From NCBI GenBank assembly GCA_910574475.1, contig CAJTAT010000002.1, positions 62,001 through 126,000 of the forward strand: a stretch of DNA of 64,000 bases, written 5' to 3'. The position numbers and the translations under genes are program-made. Source of the stretch: Clostridia bacterium (GTDB taxonomy: Bacteria; Bacillota; Clostridia; Lachnospirales; Lachnospiraceae). Numbering within the stretch: the first letter of the stretch is position 1; every line of letters starts with the position of its first letter. The notes beneath the pieces are model-generated. The model searched no databases. It was not told the DNA's origin and saw only the letters and a list, made by a program, of their open reading frames with translations. Below are positions 20,655-29,616 of the stretch, piece by piece.

Positions 20655-21638
20655 TTACCTCCCACTCAAGTCCTTCCGGTTTACTACATTCGGCGGCATC
20701 TTCCCCTGAAGTACACGGACTGCACTCATCGCCACCTTTTCCAAAAGGGAAACTGAGGATTCTGCAGAATTATACGCAATATGAGAAGTCATAATCACCC
20801 GGCCGCTTTCAAATATTTTATGGTTTTTCTCCTTAATGGGCTCACATTCAATCACATCCAGGCCGGCTGCCGCCACCTTTCCGCTGTCTATCGCCGCAAT
20901 CAGGGCGTCCGCATCAATGAGCGGACCTCTAGATGTATTCACCACAAGGACACCGTCCTTCATCTTCCCAAAGCTCTCCTGGTTCAGTATGTGATAAGTG
21001 CTGTCAAAGAGCGGCACATGAAGAGAGACTATATCGGAACGGGCATACAGCTCATCCAGAGAAACCTTTTCCACGCCTGCCTTCTGAAATACTTCATCGG
21101 GAAGGTAGGGATCATAAGCTATTAGCGTCATTCCAAATGCTTTTGCATATTCTGCTGTCTGCCGGGCAATATTTCCAAAGCCCACGAGTCCCATAGTTAG
21201 AGCCGACACCCGGCGGAAAGGATAATCACTGTTGGAGATCCAAATCCCCTCCCGGATCTTCGCATGATAGATATGCAGCTTACGAACCAGGGCCAGAACC
21301 ATTGCCATGGTGTGTGTGGCAACCTCCTCAAAACAATAGTCGGGAATGTTGCAGACAGCTATCCCTCTCTTTGTGGCTTCTGCCACATCAATTGGGTCGT
21401 AACCGATGCCATAGCGGACAATCACTTTACAGTCTGGCATACAGTCCATCAGTTCTCCATCCACCTTTTGATAAATAGTCAAAGCGCCGTCTGCTCCCCG
21501 GCATAATTCTTTGGCTTCTTCCTTATTTTTTACATCCCCGATAACAAATTCTATTCCCGCTTCCTTAAAAATCTTTCCCTGAATTCCCTCATAGTCAACT
21601 CCGTTTGTGGAGCTTGAGTCAAACAAAACAACTTTCAT
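20655..21638 (-). CDS. D-isomer-specific 2-hydroxyacid dehydrogenase
   Basis: This is a cytosolic NAD-dependent reductase or oxidase of 2-oxo/2-hydroxy acids, 327 residues long. The nucleotide-binding glycine motif is GFGNIA, inside GLVGFGNIARQTAEYAKAFG. The catalytic Arg (NTSRGPLID), Glu (ECEPIKE) and His (TSHIAYNSAES) are all present, and the sequence leans to the CtBP/phosphoglycerate dehydrogenase side. The start at 21638 has AGGGGG seven bases upstream, preferred over a TTG six bases earlier. It lies 32 bases after the HpaI-type aldolase, suggesting that it reduces or oxidises an intermediate of that pathway. The substrate is unknown. Confidence 0.88.
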   Translation of the reverse strand: MKVVLFDSSSTNGVDYEGIQGKIFKEAGIEFVIGDVKNKEEAKELCRGADGALTIYQKVDGELMDCMPDCKVIVRYGIGYDPIDVAEATKRGIAVCNIPDYCFEEVATHTMAMVLALVRKLHIYHAKIREGIWISNSDYPFRRVSALTMGLVGFGNIARQTAEYAKAFGMTLIAYDPYLPDEVFQKAGVEKVSLDELYARSDIVSLHVPLFDSTYHILNQESFGKMKDGVLVVNTSRGPLIDADALIAAIDSGKVAAAGLDVIECEPIKEKNHKIFESGRVIMTSHIAYNSAESSVSLLEKVAMSAVRVLQGKMPPNVVNRKDLSGR

Positions 21639-21670
21639 TGTCAATCCCCCTGTTTTAAGTTCCGCTGTTC

Positions 21671-22444
21671 TTAGCCCCGCACATCCTTCAAAAGTGCTTT
21701 ATAAGCATCTGTATAAATAGTAAAATCGCAGGCAATGGTTGCACTGTCAAAGCCTTCTTTCAGGCGCAGCTTTGCTACCTCGCCGTCCGCACAGAATACA
21801 AAACTGAACTTTCCATTGTCCTGGCAGGCCTTCAGTATTCTGGCAACGGCCTCTTTGAACTCTGGGCGATCGAACTGCCCCGGGATGCCCATAGATGCTG
21901 ACAGGTCAAAAGGTCCGATAAAAATGCCATCAATGCCATCAATAGCTGTAATTTCTTCGATGTGTTCCAGGCATCCTACTCGCTCGCACTGGGGAATCAG
22001 AAGCGTCTCCCGGTTGCACACTTCAAAATATTTTTCCAGTCCCCCCTGTACATGCTCTGCATAACCATAACCGGCACCTCTTGCAAAAGCTACGCCACGC
22101 TCTCCCAGGGGATAATACTTTCCATAAGATACCACAGCCTTCATTTCTTCTACTGAATTTAAAAATGGAATAATCAGTCCTTTGGCTCCTACATCCAGCA
22201 TTTTCAGAATAGAATTACGATTTCCATCTTTAACACGTACCAGCGGCGTCATACCATTCAGTTCGGAGGCCCGAATCAGTTCCATGGCTGTCTCCACATC
22301 AAAGGGACCATGTTCCGTATCTATGATACAGTAATCCAGTCCTGCATGCGCCATGCACTCTGCGCTTCCAGCTCCTCCCATTCCAAGAAAAGAACCGATA
22401 GTCTGCTCTTTGTTTAACATTTTTTCTCTCAATAAGTTTTTCAT
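21671..22444 (-). CDS. HpcH/HpaI-family class II aldolase
   Basis: Members cleave 2-keto-3-deoxy or 4-hydroxy-2-oxo acids into pyruvate and an aldehyde, using a divalent metal. The 257-residue protein has the active-site motif DTEHGPFD (His near residue 49) and the Arg of PLVRVKD. It also has the GAGYGYAEHV loop and the IGPFDLSASMGIPGQ segment with the metal-binding acid. Length matches 2-keto-3-deoxy-L-rhamnonate aldolase and HpaI. It is in one operon with a GntR regulator (upstream) and a hydroxyacid dehydrogenase (downstream), hence probably part of sugar-acid catabolism. Confidence 0.88.
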   Translation of the reverse strand: MKNLLREKMLNKEQTIGSFLGMGGAGSAECMAHAGLDYCIIDTEHGPFDVETAMELIRASELNGMTPLVRVKDGNRNSILKMLDVGAKGLIIPFLNSVEEMKAVVSYGKYYPLGERGVAFARGAGYGYAEHVQGGLEKYFEVCNRETLLIPQCERVGCLEHIEEITAIDGIDGIFIGPFDLSASMGIPGQFDRPEFKEAVARILKACQDNGKFSFVFCADGEVAKLRLKEGFDSATIACDFTIYTDAYKALLKDVRG

Positions 22445-22498
22445 ATTACCCTCTCCTTTTTCTTATTTTACAATCAGCGCAAGCACTGAAATTGTCTT

Positions 22499-23185
22499 TT
22501 AGGACTCCCGTATAAATCCTTCTGCCACTTGCATATGTTCTGCCATAATTTCTCTGGCTTGCTTCCCATCTCCCTCTTCAATAGCTTTCACTAACAATTC
22601 GTGGCATCTCGCCGCTCCTTTCGTGTCACGTTTCACCTGCGCAAAGCGGATATTACCCAGGATAACGTCCCGCAGAATCTGACTGGTCTGTATCATCAGG
22701 GGATTTTTGCAGGCTTGGGCAAGCAACATGTGAAATTCCACGTCTGCCTCAGAAAATTCCTGATAGTCGTCCAGAGAATTCTTCATCTTCTCCACATTTT
22801 CCCGAAGGGCCCGAATGTCCTCTGGCTCCGCCCGATTTGCCGCCAGTTCAGCCTGCTCACATTCCAGAATCCTTCGAAATTCTAATATATACTCCTGTTG
22901 TCCTTCCTCAAGCATCACAATGGGAAGTAATGCATTAATATACTGGCTTCCATCTATTCGACAGACAAAAGTTCCTCCGCCCTGACGGCTTTCCACCAAT
23001 CCTAGGCTTTTCAACTTCTCCAATGCGCTACGAATAGACACTCTGGAAACGCCCATAATTCCCGCCAGCTCATTCTCTGAGGGAAGCTTCTCTCCCTGCT
23101 TCCACTCGCCGCTACTGATCAGACGCTTAAATTCTTCTAGTACTTCTTCACTTATATTGCGCTTTTGAATCTTTTTTATAGACAT
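22499..23185 (-). CDS. GntR/FadR-family transcriptional regulator (FCD domain)
   Basis: The 228-residue protein has an N-terminal wHTH (residues about 10-75, LPSENELAGIMGVSRVSIRSALEKL) and a C-terminal FCD domain with helix-rich ligand pocket (about 90-225). The start at 23185 follows AGGAG by six bases. A longer frame six codons upstream lacks a site. It heads the operon with the aldolase and dehydrogenase. A palindrome just downstream of its own -10 box suggests autoregulation. Confidence 0.9.
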   Translation of the reverse strand: MSIKKIQKRNISEEVLEEFKRLISSGEWKQGEKLPSENELAGIMGVSRVSIRSALEKLKSLGLVESRQGGGTFVCRIDGSQYINALLPIVMLEEGQQEYILEFRRILECEQAELAANRAEPEDIRALRENVEKMKNSLDDYQEFSEADVEFHMLLAQACKNPLMIQTSQILRDVILGNIRFAQVKRDTKGAARCHELLVKAIEEGDGKQAREIMAEHMQVAEGFIRES

Positions 23186-23223
23186 AATATCTCCTGAGCT
23201 CACAGAATTAATAATATATAATA

Positions 23224-23232
23224 TGTATTACA
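23224..23232 (-). promoter_or_regulatory. Candidate GntR operator
   Basis: The palindrome TGTA-N-TACA (TGTATTACA on the plus strand) lies 12-20 bases downstream of the -10 box and resembles FadR-type operators with a TNGT...ACNA layout, though not perfectly. Confidence 0.4.
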
Positions 23233-23243
23233 ACTTTAATGGT

Positions 23244-23273
23244 ATTATACTCTTGGACTTATTCATTTGTCAA
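23244..23273 (-). promoter_or_regulatory. Sigma-A promoter of the gntR-aldolase-dehydrogenase operon
   Basis: On the minus strand TTGACA (23273-23268) is followed after 18 bases by a perfect TATAAT (23249-23244). Confidence 0.8.
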
Positions 23274-23349
23274 TCCTTTTAATTTTTTATCTCCTCTTTC
23301 TTGGCAAAAGTATATCCGTAGTCCCTAAAAACGAATTTGCCCTTTGTTC

Positions 23350-23377
23350 ACTGAGGCTATTTTCTATGCATATACTT
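23350..23377 (+). promoter_or_regulatory. Candidate sigma-K promoter of the first collagen-like gene
   Basis: AC (23350-23351) is followed after 17 bases by CATATACTT (23369-23377), which fits AC-N16/17-CATANNNT. The product is an exosporium-type protein, so late mother-cell transcription is expected. Confidence 0.45.
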
Positions 23378-23433
23378 TATTATGATAAATTTATTATCAC
23401 TTAATATCAAAATTATAAATGAGGCGATTTCAA

Positions 23434-24279
23434 TTGAATAATTTTAACACAAATTGGATGTTTCATCCGCCAAATCTGTTCGGAATGGGAAGGGTTCCCA
23501 ACAGAAATTATAATCAGAACACCTCTAGGCCATCCCCCAATTATATGTCTGCGCCAAACACTGCTACATCGGATTCTTCTGAATACTCAAGTGATACAGA
23601 ATCAGAAGAATATGATTTATCATGTGATTGTGAGTCCGAGTTGATAGAGTCAGTAGAGGAGCCGCTCCCGTCAAACTGTCTGAGTGTTGGCCCATGCGGA
23701 GATCCAGGCCCAATGGGACCGAGAGGCGAACCAGGTCCTCCTGGTTGTCCTGGCGAGCGTGGGGAAACTGGTCCACAAGGCGTTACAGGCCCCCAAGGAC
23801 CTCAGGGAGTTACCGGCCCGATGGGTCCAAGAGGGGAAACTGGTCCACGTGGACCGGCAGGACCTCCCGGCTATCCACAAAACAATACATTCGCATCCTT
23901 TTCAGGCCAAGAGCTCATCATACCAGAAAGTGCTAATCTTTCGCTCAAAATTGATATACCCGATATAACCCAAAATATCTCTCTTTGCAATAATGATACC
24001 ATCCTATTGGCTCCCGGCTACTATACCATCTGCTATTATTTATCCACAACGATGAAAAAGCATGGCTTTATAAAGCTTACGCCAATATTAAATGACTGTG
24101 AGAAGACTGAGTATACCGGATACTCCGAGGCAACTAAGAGAAAGGAAATGCTTGCAATTTCAAGATATTTTATCATTGAAATATCCAGTACCTCTACTCT
24201 GTCCTTTGCGTGGTATTCTTCAACAAGCACTTGCGAAATCAATATGAATTTAAGTATAGAGAAGCTTTATAGACAATAA
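23434..24279 (+). CDS. Collagen-like exosporium protein (BclA-like)
   Basis: The protein of about 281 residues has an Asn/Pro-rich N-terminus, an acidic Ser/Glu stretch, and a Gly-X-Y collagen-like tract of about 60 residues (starting [16 protein letters not shown]). A C-terminal beta-rich domain of about 130 residues has the size of a BclA/TNF-like jelly-roll. Such proteins form hair-like filaments on spores. GAGGCG lies seven bases before a TTG at 23434, whereas the in-frame ATG at 23419 has no site, so TTG is preferred. A glycosyltransferase follows 22 bases downstream. Exosporium location is inferred from architecture and promoter. Confidence 0.8.
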   Translation: MNNFNTNWMFHPPNLFGMGRVPNRNYNQNTSRPSPNYMSAPNTATSDSSEYSSDTESEEYDLSCDCESELIESVEEPLPSNCLSVGPCGDPGPMGPRGEPGPPGCPGERGETGPQGVTGPQGPQGVTGPMGPRGETGPRGPAGPPGYPQNNTFASFSGQELIIPESANLSLKIDIPDITQNISLCNNDTILLAPGYYTICYYLSTTMKKHGFIKLTPILNDCEKTEYTGYSEATKRKEMLAISRYFIIEISSTSTLSFAWYSSTSTCEINMNLSIEKLYRQ

Positions 24280-24301
24280 ATCAAAGAAGAAGGGAATCGA
24301 T

Positions 24302-25378
24302 ATGCCGACAATAAGTCTTTGCATGATCGTCAAAAATGAAGAGATTAGTATTGCCCGCTGTCTCGATAGCATAGCAGAACTCGTAGAGGAAATTATCATT
24401 GTAGATACTGGTTCTACAGATAGAACAGTAGAAATCGTGTCCAATTATACATCGAAAATCTATTCGTATCCATGGAAAGAAGACTTTTCTGATGCCAGAA
24501 ATTATTCTTTTTCCAAAGCAACTATGGACTACTGTATGTGGATGGATGCCGATGATATTTTAGAAGAAACGGAAAAGGAAAAATTTCTACTGTTAAAACA
24601 GTCCCTGTCGCCAGATACGGATATTGTAATGATGAAATATAATACTTCTTTTGACGAAGCTGGTAAGCCGTCCTTTTCCTATTTTAGAGAACGATGGGTT
24701 AAAAACTGTTCACATTACCGCTTTATGGGTGCGGTCCATGAGGTAATTCCTCCGAATGGCAATGTCATTTACTCTGATATAGCTATTTCTCACAGAAAAA
24801 TAAAACCTGATGATCCTGATCGAAATCTGAAAATATATCAGAAACTGCTCGCAGACGGTAAAGTTTTGGAACCACGGCAGCGATATTATTATGGGCGGGA
24901 GCTATATTATCATCAACAATACGAAGATGCTGTTTCTGTGTTTGAAGACTTTCTACTCTCAGCAGATGGATGGATCGAAAATAAAATAGAGGCCTGTTCT
25001 ATCTGTGCCAGGTGTTATTACCACCTGGCACAGGAACAATCTGCCTTAACCACTCTTTTACGCAGTATGAGCTTTGATTTGCCAAGGGCTGAATTATGCT
25101 GTGAAATTGGGAAATATTTTTTGGAACATGGAAGCTATCATATTGCTATCTATTGGTATGAAACTGCACTAAATACGAAAAAAAATGAATACGCAGGAGG
25201 GTTTATTCTTCCAGATTGTTATGATTATATCCCTCTTTTACAGTTATGTGTATGCTACGACAAATTAGGAGATCGGCAAAAGGCAAAAGAATACAATGAC
25301 AGAGCTGGAGCCTGTAAGCCTTATTCGAAAGCATATCTTTATAACAAACAATATTTTGACAACTTAGATATTTCTTAG
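24302..25378 (+). CDS. Family 2 glycosyltransferase with C-terminal TPR-like repeats
   Basis: The 358-residue protein has a GT-A domain (residues 1-about 210) with CMIVKNEE, DTGSTDRT and the metal-binding MDADD. The remaining about 150 residues are helical TPR-like repeats (YYYGRELYYHQQYEDAVSVF and later). The layout resembles SunS-type and related protein glycosyltransferases. It lies between two collagen-like genes and 22 bases after the first, so it is inferred to attach sugars to Thr residues of the Gly-X-Thr tracts in the mother cell. A role in another spore-surface glycan is the alternative. Confidence 0.8.
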   Translation: MPTISLCMIVKNEEISIARCLDSIAELVEEIIIVDTGSTDRTVEIVSNYTSKIYSYPWKEDFSDARNYSFSKATMDYCMWMDADDILEETEKEKFLLLKQSLSPDTDIVMMKYNTSFDEAGKPSFSYFRERWVKNCSHYRFMGAVHEVIPPNGNVIYSDIAISHRKIKPDDPDRNLKIYQKLLADGKVLEPRQRYYYGRELYYHQQYEDAVSVFEDFLLSADGWIENKIEACSICARCYYHLAQEQSALTTLLRSMSFDLPRAELCCEIGKYFLEHGSYHIAIYWYETALNTKKNEYAGGFILPDCYDYIPLLQLCVCYDKLGDRQKAKEYNDRAGACKPYSKAYLYNKQYFDNLDIS

Positions 25379-25407
25379 AGCGTGCTTCAAACACGCTCTA
25401 TTTTTTT
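25377..25407 (+). terminator. Terminator after the glycosyltransferase gene
   Basis: AGAGCGTG and CACGCTCT (25377-25399) form an 8-bp stem followed after one base by seven T. Confidence 0.85.
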
Positions 25408-25418
25408 GACAAAAAGTA

Positions 25419-25445
25419 ACAAACATCTCATATTTACATAAATTA
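25419..25445 (+). promoter_or_regulatory. Candidate sigma-K promoter of the second collagen-like gene
   Basis: AC (25419-25420), a 16-base spacer and CATAAATTA (25437-25445) match AC-N16/17-CATANNNTA in full. Confidence 0.5.
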
Positions 25446-25506
25446 TTTATAGAAAAAGATGCTTTTTAAGAGTCTTTTTCAAATAATTATGTAAGGATGT
25501 GTTTGT

Positions 25507-26838
25507 ATGACTCAAAACAATTCATATAATTGCTGTCAAAATCAATGCCAACCTCACTGCTGTGAACGCGGTCCTGCGGGCCCTAAAGGAGATCAAGGTC
25601 CTATGGGACCACAGGGCGCTAAAGGAGATATGGGCTGTCCTGGACCTAAGGGAGACCGAGGAGATCAAGGTCCTATGGGGCCACAAGGGATTCCTGGCGC
25701 TCCCGGGGCAAGAGGTCCCAGAGGAAATACAGGGCCGGTAGGGCCTACCGGGAACACAGGTCCAAGAGGTTATGCTGGACCAAGAGGTTATGCTGGACCT
25801 CAGGGAATTCAAGGGATCCAGGGGGTTCGTGGTGATATTGGCCCGAAAGGGGATCCAGGCTGCGAAGGCCCCAAAGGAGATATGGGTCCTCAGGGACCTG
25901 CCGGACCTACTGGTTTAGTTGGTCCTATGGGACCACAGGGGGACGCAGGCCCACAGGGACCCAGAGGTATTCCAGGACCTACTGGACCTACCGGGCCGAC
26001 TGGCTCTATGGGACCTCAAGGTGTAACCGGGCCACAAGGTATACAAGGCGTAACTGGGCCGATTGGCGAGCAGGGTCCAAAAGGCTGCCCCGGAGATGAT
26101 GGTCCAACCGGACCTACTGGCGCAACTGGACCTACTGGCGCTGATGGTGTGACTGGACCTACTGGACCCACTGGCGCTGATGGCTTGACTGGACCCACTG
26201 GCGCAACCGGACCTACTGGCGCTGACGGCTTGACTGGGCCCACTGGCGCAACTGGACCCACTGGCGCTGATGGTGTGACTGGGCCCACTGGACCTACTGG
26301 ACCCACTGGCACTGATGGAACGGGAGCTATCATCCCCTTCGCGTCAGGTCTTCCAGTTTCCTTGACGACAATCGCCGGAGGGCTTGCCGGAATTCCTGCC
26401 TATGTTGGTTTTGGAAGCAGTGCGCAAGGACTTACAGTGTTAGGTTCCACAATTGATATCACTAATGCCAGTGGAACACTTTCTAACTTTGCGTTCCAGG
26501 TGCCACGTGCAAGTATTATTACGTCATTCAGTGCATTTTTTAGCACAACATTAGCCCTTTCTTTAGTCGGCTCAACAGTAACAGTAAAAGCACAGATTTA
26601 TCAGTCTACAACACCGAATAATGTATTTTCTCCGATTGCAGGAACATTGATTAACTTGACGCCATCTCTTTCCGGGATTTTATCTGTTGGAACATTGCTA
26701 AATGGTACACTTACAGGTCTTAATATTCCGGTAACGGCTCAAACCCGTCTCATGCTGGTATTTTCAGCGACAGCAAGTGGTTTGTCTTTACTCAATACTG
26801 TTGCAGGATATGCAAGCGCTGGTTTAAGTATTAACTAA
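25507..26838 (+). CDS. Collagen-like exosporium protein with BclB-type C-terminal domain
   Basis: The 443-residue protein has a short Cys/Asn/Gln-rich N-terminus ([14 protein letters not shown]). An unbroken Gly-X-Y tract of about 250 residues follows, changing from Lys/Asp/Gln-rich triplets to pure GPT/GAT/GAD triplets. The C-terminal domain of about 165 residues is hydrophobic, Ser/Thr-rich and beta-strand-like. Its start ([20 protein letters not shown]) matches the BclB-type exosporium C-terminal domain. The Thr at the third triplet position is the usual glycosylation site in such proteins. It has its own terminator and a candidate sigma-K promoter, so it is probably transcribed alone late in sporulation. 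Confidence 0.85.
   Translation: MTQNNSYNCCQNQCQPHCCERGPAGPKGDQGPMGPQGAKGDMGCPGPKGDRGDQGPMGPQGIPGAPGARGPRGNTGPVGPTGNTGPRGYAGPRGYAGPQGIQGIQGVRGDIGPKGDPGCEGPKGDMGPQGPAGPTGLVGPMGPQGDAGPQGPRGIPGPTGPTGPTGSMGPQGVTGPQGIQGVTGPIGEQGPKGCPGDDGPTGPTGATGPTGADGVTGPTGPTGADGLTGPTGATGPTGADGLTGPTGATGPTGADGVTGPTGPTGPTGTDGTGAIIPFASGLPVSLTTIAGGLAGIPAYVGFGSSAQGLTVLGSTIDITNASGTLSNFAFQVPRASIITSFSAFFSTTLALSLVGSTVTVKAQIYQSTTPNNVFSPIAGTLINLTPSLSGILSVGTLLNGTLTGLNIPVTAQTRLMLVFSATASGLSLLNTVAGYASAGLSIN
25570..26323 (+). repeat. Collagen Gly-X-Y coding repeat tract
   Basis: The tract has a 9-base periodicity (GGN-NNN-NNN). In 26106-26310 a higher-order unit encoding about 15-18 residues ([13 protein letters not shown] plus a variable triplet) is repeated at least four times with near-identical DNA. 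Such tracts expand and contract by slippage or recombination. Confidence 0.9.
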
Positions 26839-26856
26839 TAACAAGAATGAATATAA

Positions 26857-26896
26857 ATTCCAGGGGTTCTGGCACTCAGAACCTCTGGAATATTTT
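26857..26896 (+). terminator. Terminator of the second collagen-like gene
   Basis: ATTCCAGGGGTTCTG and CAGAACCTCTGGAAT (26857-26891) form a 15-bp stem with one G-T pair, followed by a short T run. Confidence 0.8.
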
Positions 26897-26938
26897 GCGC
26901 TGTAAGCCTAATTGGAGCATAGTTAGTATTACCCTCTG

Positions 26939-26972
26939 TGTTGAAAGAGTTCCTTTTCATATTCTTTCAACA
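26939..26972. promoter_or_regulatory. Inverted repeat upstream of the kinase operon
   Basis: TGTTGAAAGA and TCTTTCAACA form perfect 10-bp arms separated by 14 bases, about 90 bases before the kinase start. It may be an operator or a weak terminator. No good sigma-A promoter is evident between it and the gene. Confidence 0.45.
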
Positions 26973-27060
26973 TTTTCCCTATTTCTATATACATACTTAT
27001 AGCAAATATGATATATTATAAGAAGAAATTTCAACCCTAAAATGAAAGGAATACACAGCT

Positions 27061-27957
27061 ATGGATTACGACGTTCTCTTCATTGGTTCTAGCACGAAAG
27101 ATCTAATCATGCTTGTTGATTCTTCCCCAGAAAGCGATGTGCGCATTGGCGCCCATCAGTTTGTCACCACTCTCGGTGGCGTAGCTAGCACAGCAGCCGC
27201 AGCACACCAAAAGTTGGGTGGGCGGACAGCCATGATTTCCATTGTGGGTAAAGATGAGACAGGTGAATACATTGCCGCAGATTTGACTGCTCAGAATTTC
27301 GCTCATCTGCAACTCCTCCACACAGGCAAAGCTCCCTCTTCCACCAGCATGATACAAGTGGAAGAAAACGGAAAGCGCTGCATTACTTGTTATGGAGGGT
27401 GCATCAAAGAAATGACCTTTGATCAGTTGGATCTGACACCGCTCCACAATACCCGCTATCTTCACCTGGGCGTAATGAATTCAGATCTCATGTTAGAGCT
27501 GGCACGTTATTGTAAGGAACATACAGATGCTCTTCTCTCCATAGATGGAGGAAATATTTCCAGGGAGCTCATGGATGAACTTATGCCTTATACGGATATC
27601 TTTATTCCAGATCATAAGACAGCTATGAAGACATTGGGCTTATCTCCCAGAGAGGCCTGTCAATATTACGTGTCCCATGGAGCTGGTTTTGCCGCAGTCA
27701 CAGCAGCAGAGGAAGGAACAGTTGCATTTGACGGAACCTCATGGTATCAGGCTCCAGTATTTCCTGTAAAAGTTGTGGACACAACGGGAGCTGGAGACAA
27801 TTTTCATGGTTCTTTCCTTTATGCCATGAATCAGGACTGGGATATGAACCGTCGTCTATATTTCGCTAATGTCTTTGCAAGCCTTTCCTGTGAAGGCCTT
27901 GGCGGACGGGATGCTGCCCCTTCATTAGAAACTGTCTTAAATCAAATGAAGGAATAA
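27061..27957 (+). CDS. PfkB-family sugar/keto-acid kinase
   Basis: The 298-residue kinase has the ribokinase fold, with the N-terminal GG motif (TTLGGVASTAAAA) and the C-terminal PfkB signature DTTGAGDNFHG holding the catalytic Asp (near residue 244). Members phosphorylate ribose, fructose, 2-keto-3-deoxygluconate and similar substrates. It is the first gene of a plus-strand operon with a VOC protein, a zinc dehydrogenase and a galactonate dehydratase. A sugar or 2-keto-3-deoxy sugar acid is therefore a likely substrate, parallel to the DgoK-type kinase on the other strand. Confidence 0.85.
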   Translation: MDYDVLFIGSSTKDLIMLVDSSPESDVRIGAHQFVTTLGGVASTAAAAHQKLGGRTAMISIVGKDETGEYIAADLTAQNFAHLQLLHTGKAPSSTSMIQVEENGKRCITCYGGCIKEMTFDQLDLTPLHNTRYLHLGVMNSDLMLELARYCKEHTDALLSIDGGNISRELMDELMPYTDIFIPDHKTAMKTLGLSPREACQYYVSHGAGFAAVTAAEEGTVAFDGTSWYQAPVFPVKVVDTTGAGDNFHGSFLYAMNQDWDMNRRLYFANVFASLSCEGLGGRDAAPSLETVLNQMKE

Positions 27958-27983
27958 AATTATGTCGTTTATCCTCAGTGAAG

Positions 27984-28038
27984 ATTCGTTCTAGTTCCTC
28001 GTGTGCAGAAGGAGCCGGAGCGGAACTTAAAATAGGAG
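27984..28038 (+). repeat. Intergenic repeat, long copy A
   Basis: The 55-base segment begins ATTCGTTCTAG and ends in AGCGGAACTTAAAATAGGAG, the last bases serving as the ribosome site of the next gene. A second copy of the same layout lies on the minus strand at 33491-33546. Confidence 0.6.
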
Positions 28039-28047
28039 AATGTATTT

Positions 28048-28536
28048 ATGCCTGTCACAAAATTACCGGAACACGCTACTCATATCGGCTTAATCGTACT
28101 CGATATTGAGAAAGCCCGCCAGGAGCTTATGGCCTTATACGGTCCCCTTCCCGGGCTGGATTTTGTCTATGATTTTTTCCCTGACACTGTATGGGGTCCT
28201 GACGGAAACAAAATCCCTGAAAAATGTCAGATCCGCATTTGTATGATTGACTGGATACAGGGACTGAAAATGGAATTGCTACAACCCATTCTGGGCGCCA
28301 CAGAGCATGATCGTTTTGTACGGGAAATTGGAGGCGGCATGCATCATGTAGCTTACTATGTCAAAGAAGGCTTTACCGAATACCGGGCTTTACTTCTCGG
28401 TCAGGGAGCAAAAATTCTCTTTGAATCTGAGACCGAGGACGACCGTGGGTATCGGCGTTGTTGCTATCTGCGCTGCCCTAATACCAACATGGTCTATGAG
28501 ATCGCTGAACCCCCGAAGCCTTTTGCAAAAACCTAG
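28048..28536 (+). CDS. VOC-family (glyoxalase/epimerase fold) protein
   Basis: The 162-residue protein has two beta-alpha-beta-beta-beta modules of the vicinal oxygen chelate fold. Candidate metal ligands are His near residue 12 (ATHIGLIV), His in MHHVAYYV near residue 97 and Glu in MVYEIAEPP near residue 151, similar to methylmalonyl-CoA epimerase and glyoxalase-like proteins. The reaction is unknown. In the middle of a sugar-acid operon it could epimerise or isomerise a 2-keto intermediate. Confidence 0.75.
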   Translation: MPVTKLPEHATHIGLIVLDIEKARQELMALYGPLPGLDFVYDFFPDTVWGPDGNKIPEKCQIRICMIDWIQGLKMELLQPILGATEHDRFVREIGGGMHHVAYYVKEGFTEYRALLLGQGAKILFESETEDDRGYRRCCYLRCPNTNMVYEIAEPPKPFAKT

Positions 28537-28570
28537 AGGAACAAAAAATTTAAATATATGGAGGTAAATT

Positions 28571-29590
28571 ATGAAAGCACTTGTATACACAGGCCCTGAA
28601 AAGGTCGAAGTACAAGATCTCCCCATTCCCGAATTAAAGGAGGGACAGGTACGTATTCGTGTGACTTACTGTGGAATCTGCGGCTCTGATATTGGCATCT
28701 ATTCAGGCAAGCATCCACGGGCCAAAGCTCCTCTTGTGTTGGGCCATGAGTTTATAGGCACTATTGAGGAACAGAAGGGCTGTTCCGGCAGTTTTAAAAA
28801 TGGTGAGCGGGTAGTCGCTTATCCATTGCTTTCCTGCGGTCACTGTATTGCTTGCCAGGAAGGCCGTCCCAATGCTTGCAAGACTTTAGGGCTTATCGGA
28901 ATCGATGTAGACGGAGGAATCGCAGAGTATGTAAATTGCGACGAAAGTGTCTTATTCCGGGTGGATCCTGCACTTTCCGATAAAGCTGCAGCCGTTATTG
29001 AACCATTAGCTGTCATTGTGCGCACTATGCATCTGGCAAATGTCAAGGCTCTGGATACTGCTGTTGTGATTGGGGCCGGTCCTATTGGGGCTTTGACAGT
29101 CATTATGTTAAAGCATATTGGGGCTGCCCGTATTATTGTCTCTGATGTAGATGAAGCCCGCCTTTCCTTCTGTAAGGAATTTGGAGCTGAAACTGTGAAC
29201 GCAAAAGAAAAAGATCTCGTGGAATATGTGAATGAAACTACAGATGGCGATGGTGTAGATCTGGTATTTGAGTGTAGCGGCTCTGAGCCTGCCGCTTTGC
29301 AAGTAACAAAAGTCTGCCGAATCGGCGGAACTATCTGTATGACCAGCGTACATAAAATGCCTCATGCTGTAAATCTCCAGGATCTGAACTTCAAAGAGCA
29401 GACCATGGTCGGCAGCCGTTGCTACACTCCAAGAGAATTTGGTCAGGCTGTGGAGTATGCCAAAGTTATAGCGTCTGATTTGGAGAGGGTAGTCTCCCAT
29501 ATCGTGCCCATGGATGATTCTTATCGGGTATTTGATATGATTAAGGATCCAAAAGAAAATACAGTAAAGGTATTAGTAGACTGCAAATAA
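28571..29590 (+). CDS. Zinc-dependent medium-chain alcohol/polyol dehydrogenase
   Basis: The 339-residue protein is an MDR-family dehydrogenase of the sorbitol/threonine/galactitol-phosphate group. It has the catalytic zinc ligands Cys in CGICGSD (near residue 37) and His-Glu in GHEF. The four structural-zinc Cys lie in CGHCIACQEGRPNAC, and the NAD site is GAGPIGAL. It probably oxidises a secondary hydroxyl of a sugar acid or polyol. It lies between the VOC gene and the dehydratase with short gaps and ribosome sites, so it is operonic. Confidence 0.88.
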   Translation: MKALVYTGPEKVEVQDLPIPELKEGQVRIRVTYCGICGSDIGIYSGKHPRAKAPLVLGHEFIGTIEEQKGCSGSFKNGERVVAYPLLSCGHCIACQEGRPNACKTLGLIGIDVDGGIAEYVNCDESVLFRVDPALSDKAAAVIEPLAVIVRTMHLANVKALDTAVVIGAGPIGALTVIMLKHIGAARIIVSDVDEARLSFCKEFGAETVNAKEKDLVEYVNETTDGDGVDLVFECSGSEPAALQVTKVCRIGGTICMTSVHKMPHAVNLQDLNFKEQTMVGSRCYTPREFGQAVEYAKVIASDLERVVSHIVPMDDSYRVFDMIKDPKENTVKVLVDCK

Positions 29591-29616
29591 GCGGTACTTA
29601 AAATAGGAGGTCTGAA

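Noticed and set aside
25570..26323. Regularly spaced repeats that could suggest a CRISPR-like array
   Set aside because: Repeats are in frame, encode Gly-X-Y triplets and have no unique spacers or cas genes.
26016..26333. 105-residue antisense frame of Gly/Pro/Val repeats
   Set aside because: It is the mirror of the collagen Gly-X-Y tract and arises from its periodic codons.
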